NCBI RefSeq assembly: GCF_000204055.1
Contig: NW_006768777.1
Location: 1,322,297-1,386,296, forward strand
DNA: 64,000 nt
Source: Melampsora larici-populina 98AG31
Lineage: Eukaryota; Basidiomycota; Pucciniomycetes; Pucciniales; Melampsoraceae
Direction of reading: 5' to 3'
The notes below the pieces were generated by a model. That model was not told the DNA's origin and made no database searches. It was given only the letters and a program-made list of their open reading frames with translations. The position numbers and the translations under genes were made by a program. This document shows positions 45,320 to 56,551 of the stretch, one piece after another; within the stretch, counting starts at the first letter, position 1; the number at the start of each line of letters is the position of its first letter.

Positions 45320-47391
45320 AATTACATCACTCATCCAATAATTCAAAACTTACGGTCACAGCCTCAAGGTTATATTTGAGACACTACTCAGCAGGAGCAT
45401 TTTTCCTGAGATGACATATTTTTAGTTTATTCATTTCATTTATTTATTTTACATCTTTTGAAAACTACAAGTACATTGTTAAACTAAACAGAATCACACA
45501 AATAAAATTGAATCTTAAACAAATAGAACTCAAGAGAAACTTAATAAGATTTGATATTAAAGAATTGAAACAAAATCAATTGAAGTTAATTATATATTTA
45601 GTGAAGTCAAAATGAAAGCAAAACAAGATGAAAAGTCAAGATTAAAATGATGATATTAATAGAAGGATCAATTTTGGGGGTTTGAATTGAGATGGGAATG
45701 AGGGTAGTATCAGCATTGTACAAGATGGAGAACAGAAAGAATGTTAAGAAAGAGAGACTCACTTATCAAGATCGAGACCAGAGCTCAAAATCGAAATTGA
45801 ATACTAAACTATGAATACTAAAGTAGGAGTGTGATTAAGCTCATGCTGAGATTCTGATTGAGTTTGATAGATCAAGGGTGTAGTTGGGAAAAGGTTGGAA
45901 TCGAAATTGGAATAGAATGAATGATTGATATGAAGTTCGATTTTGAGGTTTAAAGCTAAAATGAAGAAGATCAAGATTGAAGGTTGAGATTGAAATTGAG
46001 TTGGTTTGGTTGGGGATTGAATAGATTGTAGTTGAAGTGAAGGTGGGTAGATGCGCTGGAAATGAAATTGAATGAGGTTTGATTGATGAATTTGGTAGTT
46101 GAAAAGGAAAGGGAGATGAGATCGAGTGTGGTAGGAAGAAGTTTGGTGTGATAAGGAGATGGGATCGAAATTTAAATTGACCGGACCGAGTGTAAAATTG
46201 AATCTAATAAGTACAGAAGCGAAAGAAAGGAATCAAAATTAAAACAAAAGAAGATAACATTAGCATGAAAGAAAGATATCAAATAAGAACAAACAAAGAA
46301 ATTAAACAAAGTACTTACTTAAATGAAGGTTGAGATTGAATTTAGATAACTAAAAGATTGAGATTAAAGAAAGTGGAGAATGAGATAGTGAAAAAAAAAA
46401 GATAATTAGAAAACCTTACATTGCGTGATGTGAATAGAGGAAGTCCGATCGGAGATCGAGTTGATTTTGGAAAGGAGGGAGGGATCGAGAAGTTTTCATC
46501 AGAAGTTATCTATTAGTTCGGTTGGTCTCGTCTGTGTGGATCTCGCTCGTGTGTGCAGAATCATTTCTTCTTTTTTTTAGATCCATCCATGGGATCATTG
46601 TGGTTTTTCTTTTCATCGTTTTGATAGTGTTGGTGGTTGTTATGGGTCCTAGAATTGTTGAATAAAATATTTTTTTTAGTTAGTAGAGATTTCTTTGATA
46701 ACAGAGACAAAGAAAAGTTATCTTGCCTTTATTTTTGTGTTTAACCTTGATAACAGAGACAAGGAGAATTAGAAAAGATTGGCTTACCTTTGGTTTTTTT
46801 TAGTGTTATCAAGTCATTTTATTGAAGTTGTTGTTGTCTTTTCTTTTGCTGAGCTCGGCCATCCAGTGAAAGTGTTATATTTTATTTTATTTTATTTAAA
46901 AATCAAGATTTGGGTCTCAGGGCCGGGTTTTTTTTTATTTTCGAGTTTTTTCTATCAGGGCTTCCCGCCTGACCCTGGTCACAACTTCCAATCCACTTCA
47001 AATCATTTTTTTTATTTTTTTTATTACAAAGTCTGAGGAAATTATAAGAATTAGAAACTTGATTATCGTTGTCTAGAGTAGTGGTACAATTTCATACAGC
47101 ATACCGCCAGGATTCGCCATATGTGGTGCATTCATCTACCAGGATAAACAAGGTTTACGTAGAATATATTTTTGGAAAGATTTTTTTTTTAGTTTGTTAC
47201 ATTAGTAGTTGTGAATGAAAAAAAAGGATCAACAAGGTTTTACACAGAAATTCACATCAAGACCTAAAGTTGTTAGAATTGCTTCATTGTTTTTTTTATT
47301 TTCTGAACTTCATTTTCATAGGTTGAGGGCAGCTTCACCGCACCCGAGTTTCATCATTATTTCATTGGTGGAATCTCTTCCCCTCTCCGGC
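45320..47391. other. Non-coding interior of the Harbinger element
   Basis: AT-rich, partly purine-rich (45650-46150, many GATTGA words), with a duplicated TTGATAACAGAGACAA.GA unit near 46695 and 46750. No gene seen. Confidence 0.5.
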
Positions 47392-48898
47392 TCAGCCTAC
47401 GCCACACAGCGTAGGAGTTCTACAACGTTCGGCTGCGTTGGGAAGACCGTAAGTAAAGGTGGTTCCTTTGTTTTCTGCCAAAAGGAAATTGTGAAGCAGG
47501 CAACACGCCATCAAAAGAGTGTTTGCCCTTTTCATAGATCTTTTGTCTCGTAAAATCAATTGCAATTCTTTCATCATCTGAAAGCGCAATTTGAGCATTC
47601 CATTCACATGCTCAATGACCGTGCGTGCCTCACTAAGTTCTTTATTAAATGAATTTTTGAGGCCTGGAAGATCACAGTCCGTGTTCCTCTTGAAGAGGGG
47701 GACAGTGCACCTGGAGGCACTGTACCCAGAATCTGCCACTAAATACTCTCCCTCGGAGAAGTAGCGTCCAGGTTGACACCAAAGCTAACAACATCATCAG
47801 TAACTTCAATGTCTTTGGCGAACCCAAAAAAAGACTCACTGTTGAAGTTCTGAGCACACGCTGGTCATGAACACTCCCACACCAACCGTGGCGAGCAAAA
47901 GTGATCCGCCGTCGATGATCACACACGATCATCAAGTTGAGACCGTAGAAATACTTTTGGGTCCAGTAATCTTCTTTGCAGATGACTGGACCAAAAGCTA
48001 AGGGTATGAGTGTTCCGTCGACAAATCCTACGCATCCCTTCACAGCCAGGTGGTCCTCAGAGATCTCGTGCCTGATGATTGCGCGTTCCTCAGGGGATGG
48101 CCAGCTTAGATATTGAGGCTGCAACTCCAGGATCGCCGCTACACATCGCCATGTGTAGTTTTCTACACTCCCATCTGAAAATGTTTCAAAATTCAGTTAC
48201 CGAAACAGAAATACAATCATCATAAACAATGACCCACCTGAAACACCTAATAAACGGCCGATGAGTGAAACCTGTCCGTCATTTCCGGAAAGACCCATGT
48301 TTTCTAGTGCAATCAAGAGTTGCACTTCGACTTTGGCTTGAGAATTGCTGGAAGAGTTTCTGAATACTTGGCTATCTTGAATCTTATAAAACAGGGTAAT
48401 GAAGCTTTCTTTTTTCATTCGCGCCTGACCATACCATCAAAGCAGCCATTAGAAACAAATGAAAAACTCTAAAGAAAAGAGGGACCTTACCAATTTGATG
48501 AATATGCTCTCTGAAGCGTTCATAATACCATTGAAGACCTCGTGGGAATGATCTTGTTTGCGGAGGGTTCTGGAAGTCAGGTATTGATGATTTTTGACAC
48601 GTTCCAGTTCCGCCAACCAGATTTCGACTTCGTTTTTCTTTGAATCAAAGTCTTCAAGCTTTTGTTGTGTCGTTCTAGTTTTGAGCAAGAAACCCAAAGT
48701 TAAGCGAGTTTGTGGTGTAAGTGGAAGGTCTGGTAGTAATTGAGGCAGGAGGAGCAGAGTTGATAGCGATCTCGAGGTGCTTGAGGGATGCTTTGCTGAA
48801 GATAGAAGAAGTGTGTCATCTTTGCGATGAGCAAGGAGGTGGTGTGATACCTTTCTCAGCACTTGTAGGACTTGTTGTCGGGCTGAGACTTGCGGCAT
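47392..48898 (-). CDS. PIF/Harbinger DDE transposase
   Basis: Four exons (48898-48491, 48424-48238, 48174-47840, 47784-47392), all GT-AG and in phase, give 440 residues without a stop. The ATG chosen is MPQVSARQQ. Exon 2 is the HTH-like region (ESFITLFYKIQDSQVFRN, ENMGLSGNDGQVSLIGRLLG). The DDE_4 nuclease has CVGFVDGTLIPLAF (D1), GLNLMIVCDHRRRITFAR then GSVHDQRVLR (D2), YLVADSGYSASRCTV and ARTVIEHVNGMLKLRFQ (E). The length is normal for the family. Together with complete ends this makes the element a candidate source copy, apart from its broken Myb-like partner. The exact C-terminus could change with one more intron near 47450. Confidence 0.9.
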
Positions 48899-49340
48899 CT
48901 TGAGTTGTGAGGCAAAGGGTACTTGGAATCGAGGTCTAGAGGTGCTTTCAAATATTCCGGGAAGTGTCAAGAAGTGACATCTAGAAACATCTTCGAGGTG
49001 TCTGAGAAGTTTCTAGATGTCACTTCTCGGCACTTCTCGGACCGGTTTCTCGAGTTTTGAATACCATTATTGTGGGTGCAACTGTGCTTCACACAAAGTT
49101 TTTGGCATGTTTCATCTTCATGAAGACAGAAAGCAAGGAATCATACACAACCACCCTGAAGTACTTCAAAGATCTCTTTCACAAGGACTATCTACCTTTC
49201 TTCCTGGTCACCAATCAAGAACTTGCCCTTGCGGCCATCAGGATCTATTTTGAAACAGCGGGGATCTTGCTGTGTATCTAGCATATTGAAAAGAATGTAA
49301 TCAAGACCTGCAAGCCTTGTTTCTTAAGATAGCCAAAAGA

Positions 49341-49488
49341 AGAGTTGGACACATTATGAAGGACTGGAGATTGGTGAACATTTTTCTGGCTTTGTACACA
49401 TAGTTACACAAAAGCTATGCTTTTTACTTTTTTCAAAAAAGAATTTGACTTTTTTTTACAAATTTCATTATAACTTTTAATTGTGTAT
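49341..49488. other. MULE remnant boundary
   Basis: Decayed MULE-like sequence merging into the Tc1 end; boundary not resolved. Confidence 0.3.
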
Positions 49489-50821
49489 ACAATAGTGCCT
49501 GGTAGAGATAGTGAGAAAGAAGGATCAGCATCTCCTCTATCTAATGATGTATGAATGAGAAAATTTGAGTGGAGAGAAAAGAAAATACCTGACCAATCAC
49601 CAAGGGGTGGATCCACCCTTTGCTGCGATGACAGCTTGAAGTCTCTTGGGCATTGAGGCAGCTAGACCTCCCAATTTCTCTGTAGGTACACTCTCACATG
49701 GCTCCAACACATTGGCCTTCATGGAATCCAGATCCTTGATTGGATGCTTGGTTCAGATCTTGGATTTCATGATGGACCAAAGATTGTTGAGTGGGTTCAA
49801 ATCAGGTGATTGTGCTGGCCAATTTAACTTCACTATTCTTTCTTTCCACACCATTTGGTGGAAAGTTTAGAGCAATGGACTGGGGCTCCACACCGCTAAC
49901 ATATTTACCTCGGATTACAAAATCCGAGGTATTCTCGGATGCAAAACCTCGGACAGAAGCTTCCCAAGGTTTTGATCCGAGGTAATTCTCAGGGCAAAAA
50001 AATACCTCGGGCAAAAACCTCGGACAAGGTCTGTCCGAGGATTTGCCTCCGATGATGCCTTGGATTTCTCAACCCGAGGCATCTATGCTGGCAGTGCCAC
50101 CCTCCATCAAATTGAGATCCTTGTGATTGGTCAACTCATTCAAAAAGTGTCCTAACAATTTTTCATACACTTGCTCAATAAAGTTGTCTGAGTATCAAGG
50201 ACCAGGCTCCATAATGACCAGTTTGAGCTTGTGTCCAGGAACAAAACCACCCCAAACCATCACTGAAGTACGGCCTGATTTGAAAAATGGCATCAAACAG
50301 GATGCTTTGTATCTCTTGGCCACTTTTTGCCAAACCCAAACTATGCAATACGGCTTTCCAATCTCAAAGGTAGATTCATTGGTCCAAATGACTCGCTTCC
50401 AATCATCCACTGTCTATGCTGCATATTTTTTTGCAAACTCAAGACGCACAGCTTTGTATTTAGCATTGAGCAAGGGCTTAACTATTGCAACCCTCAAGTT
50501 GTAACCAAGAGATTGGAGAGCCAGCCGGCTTGTAGTAGTGCTTGCCTTTGTTGCTGAACCCTGGACTATCTCACACATTGGAGCCCATTGAGATTGTGTG
50601 ACATCACACTCAAGATGTAAGAGATCACAATTGTTCAATGGAGATGGTTGCTTGGATGGTTTCTTTCCTTCAACTGAGCCCTCCGCTGTAAATTTGGCAA
50701 GGACAGATTGGACTGTGGTGACTGGTCACCCTAGAGTTTGACTGATATCTATGTTTATCTTCTTTGCTAGGTGCATTCCAACCATCTGGTTTTTAAGATC
50801 AGATGTTAAAGGCTTCATCTC
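49489..50821 (-). pseudogene. Tc1-type transposase, broken, with a MITE insertion
   Basis: The minus frame starts at 50821 (MKPLTSDLKNQMVGMHLAKK), with a stop after DISQTLG. HTH sequence (TTTSRLALQSLGYNLRVAIV) follows, then a stop after KKYAA and the catalytic core: VIWTNESTFEIGKP (first Asp replaced by N), SVMVWGGFVPGHKL. After LMEGG the gene is cut by the MITE at 49891-50096. It resumes as WPAQSPDLNPLNNLWSIMKS (the usual NPIE/D is NPLN) and ends MPKRLQAVIAAKGGSTPW, stop. The loss of D and E plus several stops makes it inactive. Confidence 0.85.
49891..50096. mobile_element. CACTA-like MITE with 3-bp duplication, copy 1
   Basis: The ends are CACCGCTAACATA and, inverted, CACTGCCAGCATA, flanked by CCA on both sides. 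Multiple CCTCGG/CCGAGG words occur inside. CACT-type ends with a 3-bp target copy are typical of CACTA/EnSpm elements. It is inserted in the dead Tc1 gene. Confidence 0.7.
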
Positions 50822-51514
50822 CAAAATATCAGAGGTAATGATCAACAGGTTTGAACAAAAGAATGGTCAACAGGAAAAAATCAAATTTGCATCAAAATTA
50901 AAAAAATCAAATATCAAACCATAGCGTTTACGTCACTACGTCTACAATAGAATACTTTGTTAAGCTTCCTTTGTTATAATCTCTCCTTGTAGGTCATGTA
51001 GTCTAACAGAGATAAATATCTTTTCTTGACCTGGTCAATATTCACAAGATCAATGTTGGACCAGCTGTGCTTTTTTGCGCTTCAGGCAACACAGCTGGAG
51101 CGCAGCTAAGATACGCTGCAAGGAATATCAACTCCCGGCAGCGCAGCTTTTGAACACTGCACTACAAGGTGCAGCACATCATTCAAGTGCCTCACTCTCT
51201 CATCCTCAGCCGTAGTGCAGCGTCTTGAAATGACCGCTGCAGCTTTTCAGCGCGCTGCAGTTGCTCAAATCAGCAGAAAGTCTCAAAAAAGAAAACAAAT
51301 GTTTTCCATCCAAGACAAAAAAACCATAGCATAGAATAATGGGCATAAGAAACATATGAAGATAGTAAGCATATTTAAATAGTGAAGAAGCATATGTTGT
51401 ATGAAAAAAGGCAACAAAAATTACAACTTTTTCCCCTTTGACAAATTGTAATCTCTTATAAAACCCTTGTACTCAGATAGCCCACAAGCCTCCATTAATT
51501 TAATAAAGTCTCAC
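50822..51514. other. No gene; GC-rich GCTGCA patch at 51050-51260
   Basis: The patch has repeated GCTGCA/GCAGCG words on both strands and lies just downstream of the hAT fragment (minus strand), where a hAT subterminal region would be expected. The rest is AT-rich. Confidence 0.45.
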
Positions 51515-51895
51515 CCTAAAGGAACACCCTCAGCCAGCCAAAGCTGACACAAAACCTGCCTTTCAATGGTAGTAACCAATAACCTACCCCTACTTGCAAC
51601 ACATACATCGGCCGCGGTTGAGAACATCCTTTCAGGTTTGCATGACAAACCTGAGCAGGACAAGTAATCTTTAGCCATGGCGGCAATCACAGGATATCGG
51701 TTACAGTTTGCCTAAAACAACACAGGATCAGTAACTGTGCTTTGTCACAAGTAGTATAGACACGACTTACCGCCCACCAGTCCAGTGCCGAGTTTGGATT
51801 GGAGAGATCATACTAAGCTTCTTTCATACGGTTGCAGCCACGTAGGTAGTCAGCGAGCTGATTATCATCACCCATATCCTCACCATTGTCACTAT
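51515..51895 (-). pseudogene. hAT C-terminal dimerisation domain fragment
   Basis: The minus strand reads DDNQLADYLRGC then, after one TAG, YDLSNPNSALDWWA. A clean GTAAGT..TTTTAG intron follows, then NCNRYPVIAAMAKDYLSCSG, KPERMFSTAADVC and RGRLLVTTIERQVLCQLWLA, ending at TGA. This is the hAT dimerisation signature (P..A.MA.DYL, .ER.FS...D). The upstream catalytic part was not found, so the element is truncated. Confidence 0.8.
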
Positions 51896-52094
51896 AAATC
51901 TTGAAGATTGATGCTCTCAAGGTCAATGCTTGTGTGTCTTTTGAAGAGTTGTGTTGTTTAACTTGATTGTTGTGTGAAGCCTTTAATTGGTATTGCTTGA
52001 ATTGGTTATGAAATAGGGCTTCAGCTTTGATTGTTGTAGATTAAGTTGTATCAAAGAAAGTGTGGAAAAAAAGGCTGTTGCTATTTGCAGCCCA

Positions 52095-52985
52095 CAAAAA
52101 AACCATGTAGGTGCTGCCAAAACAGCGCCTACATTGGTGTTGCCCACAAAAAAGCGCCTACATTGAGGATGTAGGCTCTCAAAACCATCAAAAATGATGC
52201 CTATATGTTGAAATTACCATCTAGGCGTCATTTGGTTATGCCTAGATTTAAGGGATGAGATGTAGGCATAATATTTAAGCACCTACATGGAAATTCTGGC
52301 ATGTAGGCTCTCAGAAAGAGTGCCTACATCTCAAAAACAAGAATGTAGGCATAAATTTTGGGTGCCTACACGTCTATTGATCAGGAGTGGGATGACACCT
52401 ACACATTTTTACGTGGAATTTTGGTCAAACATCTTGACTATTTGGACTTAGGTAGAGGACCCTTGGGATTTAGAAAGTAGTTTGACCCAAAATGAGGGTA
52501 GCGGAGGATGTAAACAGTGTTTCCAGTCAAAATGAGGGATCCAGAGGGGGGGTAAACATTGCTTTGAGTCAAAATGAGGGATCTGGAGGACGTAAACAGT
52601 ATTTCAAGTTGAAATCAGGGATTTGGAGGACAACAACCTCTGAAAGTACCCTCATTTTGATTCAAACCATGTTCTATGCTCAAAACCCTTTGCACATCCT
52701 CCGGACCCCTCATTTTGAATTGAAACACTGTTTACGCCCTCCAGATCCCTCATTTCAACTCAAAACACAGTTTATGTTCTGTGAATCCCTCATTTTGTCT
52801 CAAAGATTCTCTTTTGGAAGGTGAAAAGGTCATATACATGGTTCTTAATCACCTGTCTGACTAGTCTTGAGTTGTAGGCACTATGTAGGCGCTTGGTTTT
52901 TAGCGCCTACATATGCCAAACTGCATTATTTGACTAGAAGGATAAATGTAGGCATCAAAAAATAGCACCGACATGCCCCAAAACA
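52095..52985. mobile_element. Palindromic element with TGTAGGC repeats
   Basis: Both outer zones carry many (A)TGTAGGC / GCCTACA(T) words. The edges resemble inverted copies (left CATGTAGGTGCTG.., right inverse CATGTCGGTGCTA..). The centre (52487-52800) is a large imperfect palindrome: a unit TCAAAATGAGGGATC.GGAGG with GTAAACA occurs about four times and then about four times inverted. The long ORF at 52492-52824 is a translation of this palindrome. A foldback-type element is likely. Confidence 0.65.
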
Positions 52986-53025
52986 CATTTATGCATCTTC
53001 ATTACCCAGCAATTCAGCACTGCAC

Positions 53026-53184
53026 TTCTGAGCAAATTTCAAAAAGAAGATCATAAGTTCAACTTAGTTAGTTAATTGATTTGTCTCAACAGTATGAAAT
53101 TACAATCAGCATCCACTTTCATCATCTTCACAGCTTTTCTACCTTATAATTCCCTTCCAATAAGGGTGCCAAGTATTTTGTCTG
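53026..53184 (+). repeat. Long inverted repeat, left arm
   Basis: About 160 bp, nearly identical to the reverse complement of 55355-55518 (starts TTCTGAGCAAAT, ends GGTGCCAAGTATTTTGTCTG). The two arms enclose 2.5 kb that includes the LTR-like sequence at 54474-54956. Confidence 0.85.
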
Positions 53185-54473
53185 TTGTGGTGAGCAAGAT
53201 CTCTACGGAGCAAAAAATTTAAAAAATTATTGGAAAATTTGTATTTTTAGTCAAAGTCAAAGTTATTGTTGAAGTTATTAGTCATCAAGGGTCTCAAAGT
53301 TGATTTGTAATCATCATTTCATTATCTTTTTAATCATATATTTATTACGTCATTTGATAATAACATTTAAGAGAAAAGAAAAATTCGAAAAGATCAATAA
53401 AAATAGTATAAGAGTGAAAATTAAATTAAGAAGAATTAGTAAGAAGGAAATGGAAGGAGAAGAACATTTATTTTGGGTCTTAAAGAATGGAAACTGTTAT
53501 GAAAAGAATGAAAGAAGAAGGATAACATTAGTAAAGTTGAAGGAAATTTTGAAAATATGGGTATGGAAAGTTGGAAAATCGTTTTTAGGTTATGATTATG
53601 AGAGTTATTGGTTCAGGAAGGTTTTATTATGAAAGAGAAGTATAATATTAGTCATCAGCAACTTTGATCACAAGGATTGGTAAGGGAGGTGTGAAACTAT
53701 TCAAGAAAAAGGGGTATTTTGAAAAAGGGTACTATGGTATTAATTCCTGTGTAGTGATGTCATTGAAGGGTTGATTGCACCAAGAGTTTTTCAGAAGGAT
53801 TTTAGAGTTCTATGGTTGATTGGAATGATGTGGGATGATCTTTTGATAGAAGAGAAATCATTATTAGACGTGAAAATGGTCAAATTTCATCAAAAATGGA
53901 GGTTTTTAGTTAATTACATATGTCAAAACTTGTCAGAATGGGGTGTGTAACAGTTCATTCGACGCGGAATGATTGGTTTCATAATGTACAATCTTTAAAT
54001 CATTAGTAACAGAGGAGTAGTGAAAAGGTTATAAGGGAAACAAAGAAAATGGAGTGAATTTCGAATTTGGTCATTACATATAACATTTACATGACAAAAG
54101 CTTATTTTCTCAATCTCTACAGCTCAATAACTTATTCATCACACATCAGAAATAGGTCATATGGGGGTGATAAATGATCAGTATCACGAGGGATATCAAA
54201 TGAGCTATAGTAATCTAAAATTGAACAACTTTACAAAAAATTCATAATTCCAAAAATTGATTTCAGCTATGACTATTAGGAAAAAATCACCTGTATTTGT
54301 CATAAGAAGATCTGTTCATCATTTCTTTACATCAATTGATCAAATTCACGCCTTGGATCATTACAAACAATAATATTCATGACATCATACGGTTACATTG
54401 GAGGATTGCTGTTGATTTTTGACGGTTTTGAAGGTTTTTGGAGACTGTTGACCATTATTGAGGATTGTTGGAG
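53185..54473. other. AT-rich interior, no gene recognised
   Basis: Very AT-rich. The plus ORF at 53300-53632 is Lys/Ile-rich, as expected from composition, and has no recognisable motif. Confidence 0.5.
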
Positions 54474-54956
54474 TGTTATATACTATTGTTAGGGATTTTA
54501 AATGCCTTTGTTCCCCTTTTTACTCATCTTATACTTTTGTTAGAGTGTTTTTAATCATTATTAAATTACTTTATCAGTACCAAGTTCACTAAATTGCCCC
54601 TTTATATCAAAGGAGAGATTTCTTTACGTGTGATAAGACTACAAGTCTTCTTTGGAATAACAATCTAATTGATTGTTGCTTTGCTAGTAATTAAAAGTTT
54701 GTCTTGTTGTGCTCAGATTGGAATAACACTACAGCAGTGTTGAGATTTCTTTTATTCTAAAAAAAAACTCACGGGAATAATACTTGAACTAAGTATTGAA
54801 AACAATTTCTCTGGTGCCTTATCCCAAAGAAATCAGCAGAACCCCGTGTTGATTCTTTCAAAGAGGCAGTCTTAGGCAACTTCTACTAGTTAGTTATATT
54901 AGTAGATTATCCCTCTTTAAGCTCTGTAAAGCTCTTGTTGAGCTTTAAGTTCTACA
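54474..54956 (+). repeat. LTR-like sequence, relative of 160-700
   Basis: Starts TGTTATATACTATTG and ends TTCTACA (TG..CA). It shares ordered blocks with 160-700. No pol sequence nearby, so probably a solo LTR. Confidence 0.45.
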
Positions 54957-54960
54957 CCGT

Positions 54961-55362
54961 ATGACAGTCATCAGAATGGTCTCTGCGTGGGGAAACCTTT
55001 ACTCTTATGTTCTGTCTTGTGACACTGAGAACAAGTCCTTGTCACCACTATTCTCTTTCCACTACATGAGTAACCAGTTTTTCTTCCACATTCTTCACAG
55101 CTTTTCTACTTCAAATAGCGCAAGTGGGCTCCACTGCGTTGGATTGTAATATCTGTGGTAGATCTAAATGTGCCAACCAGAGCAAAGACACATGGGATTG
55201 TGGATATGACTATGTATGTCGTTAGAATGGATGTGGAATAAACACTGGTTACTTGTGTAGTAGAAAGAGAATAGTACAAGGACTTGTTCTCAGTGTAGTG
55301 AGACAGGATATAAGAGTAAAGGTTGCCCCCCGTAGAGACCATTCTGATGACTGTCATACAGA
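54961..55362. repeat. Inverted repeat with 'gacagtcatcagaatggtctc' arms
   Basis: The segment from 54961 (ATGACAGTCATCAGAATGGT) recurs inverted, ending at 55362, over about 110-150 bp with moderate divergence. It is contiguous with the right arm of the 53026/55518 repeat. Confidence 0.7.
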
Positions 55363-55518
55363 CAAAATCCTTGGCACCCTCATTGGAAGGGAATTATAAG
55401 GTAGAAAAGCTGTGAAGATGATGAAAGTGGATGCTGATTGTAATTTCATACTGTTGAGACAAATCAATTAACTAACTAAGTTGAACTTATGATCTTCTTT
55501 TTATAATTTGCTCAGAAG
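55355..55518 (-). repeat. Long inverted repeat, right arm
   Basis: Inverse of 53026-53184. Confidence 0.85.
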
Positions 55519-55684
55519 TTTGTTGGATGCAAATCCTCGGACGGATCTTATCCGAGGTTTTTGTCTGAGGTATCATTCTGCGCCAAAGATTACCTTGGAT
55601 CACAACCTTGGAAAGCTCCTGTCCGAGGTTTCAGATCCGAGAATGCCTCAGAGCTCCCAATCCAAGGTCAATATGTTGGCAGTG
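55519..55684. mobile_element. CACTA-like MITE, copy 2, left-truncated
   Basis: The right end is TATGTTGGCAGTG, the same family as 49891-50096 (inverse CACTGCCAACATA). The interior has the same CCTCGGA / TCCGAGG words and GGATGCAAATCCTCGG block. The left terminus is missing; sequence stops at the edge of the 160-bp inverted repeat. Confidence 0.65.
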
Positions 55685-55840
55685 AGGCCACAGGATCATA
55701 CAATCTGACTTGTCCTTCCAAAAGCCCCAAAACATAATCAAATCATGATTAGGACAGCTGGACACAATTGTGCAGGAAACCATTAATAGAATACAGAGAT
55801 AGATGACAATAGTTGATCAGAGTAAAAAAGGTTGGATCTG

Positions 55841-56297
55841 CACAGGACCCCGGAAAGCGCTGAGTGATCATACCGACAAGTCGTCATACCGGCCCCGGAC
55901 ACACTTTGATTGGGTTTCTTCTCGAGTACAGGTAGGTTGAGACATTGTCTTGAGTTTCAAAAGATGCCCCTGACCCAGGGCTATCAATTACATATACTTC
56001 CTATTATGTACCACGTGTAATACCCGAGATATACACATGTAGGTACCCGGCACGACATGGTATGAATACTACATGAGCCTCTGGGAAAAAAGTTAGAAAA
56101 TGCACATTTGCGCAGCCACCAGACATGCTGGGAGTCTCAGATGTGTGTTGTCTGATAGCCTGTATCTGTGCGCATCTTTTGCACATGTCACCATTCTGAT
56201 ACCCTGCTAGACGGTTTCACAAGGTGATGGTATCCAAAACCATTGTTTTGTCGGTATGATCACTCAACACTTTCCGGGGTCCTATCTGCACCCATTG
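55841..56297. repeat. Inverted repeat with GACCCCGGAAAG arms
   Basis: About 45-50 bp at 55841-55885 (GGACCCCGGAAAGCGCTGAG, then TGATCATACCGACAA) is repeated inverted at about 56247-56297 with few differences. It could be the ends of a 450-bp element. No ORF supported inside. Confidence 0.6.
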
Positions 56298-56551
56298 ATT
56301 GTAAGACTCCCTATATGTCAAAGCATACCCATTTTCATGGTTATTAAAAATCAAATGTCCCTTCCAAAAGCCTTGGAAAGGACCCACATAAGATTTGAGA
56401 AGCACATTGGATAAAAAAAGAGAAGGGTTGGGGTCGCACAGCCCAAAGTTGCAAATTAATGTGAATTTCAATTGCTTTCAAAAAACCGTGTTGGTTTGCA
56501 TGGATAGATTTATTTAGTGCAATACTCCCACTTCCTGTCCTTTTGCACATA

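Larger units (their letters stand above)
42394..49066. mobile_element. PIF/Harbinger transposon, 6.67 kb, with 3-bp target duplication
   Basis: Long terminal inverted repeats (about 85 bp, few mismatches) start TGGTATTCAAAACTCGAGAA at 42395 and end with the inverse at 49066. They are flanked by TTA (42391-42393 and 49067-49069), the usual Harbinger target. The right end carries an extra subterminal palindrome (AAGTGACATCTAGAAAC and its inverse). Two divergent-outward partners are present in the usual Harbinger pairing: a Myb/SANT-like gene (plus, left) and a DDE transposase (minus, right). Confidence 0.92.
41643..49340 (+). pseudogene. MULE transposase split by a Harbinger element
   Basis: Left part, 41643-42393: a FAR1-like DNA-binding region (QHCYGIGVVTKKSKKDNG, YFKCTLGGTYHNRHG, IKEPMHNHRP), then the start of the MULE transposase (LLLIDYKVLDATYKTTWSKF, first catalytic Asp, ending PLLHI). 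Right part, 49067 on: VGATVLHTKFLACFIFMKTE, DYLPFFLVTNQELALAAI (second Asp position is replaced by N) and LLCI, stop, HIEKNV, where the usual Trp codon has become TAG. Removing 42394-49066 plus one TTA joins the two parts in frame. The C-terminal part beyond about 49340 is absent. Confidence 0.85.

Noticed and set aside
52492..52824. 110-codon ORF in the palindromic region
   Set aside because: It is a translation of the repeated palindrome units, not a protein gene.
53300..53632. 110-codon plus-strand ORF as a gene
   Set aside because: Lys/Ile/Glu-rich as expected from very AT-rich DNA; no motif, no splice context.
54961..55357. Pair of ORFs starting MTVIRMVS as related secreted proteins
   Set aside because: They are the two arms of an inverted repeat; no signal peptide or conserved coding pattern beyond the repeat itself.
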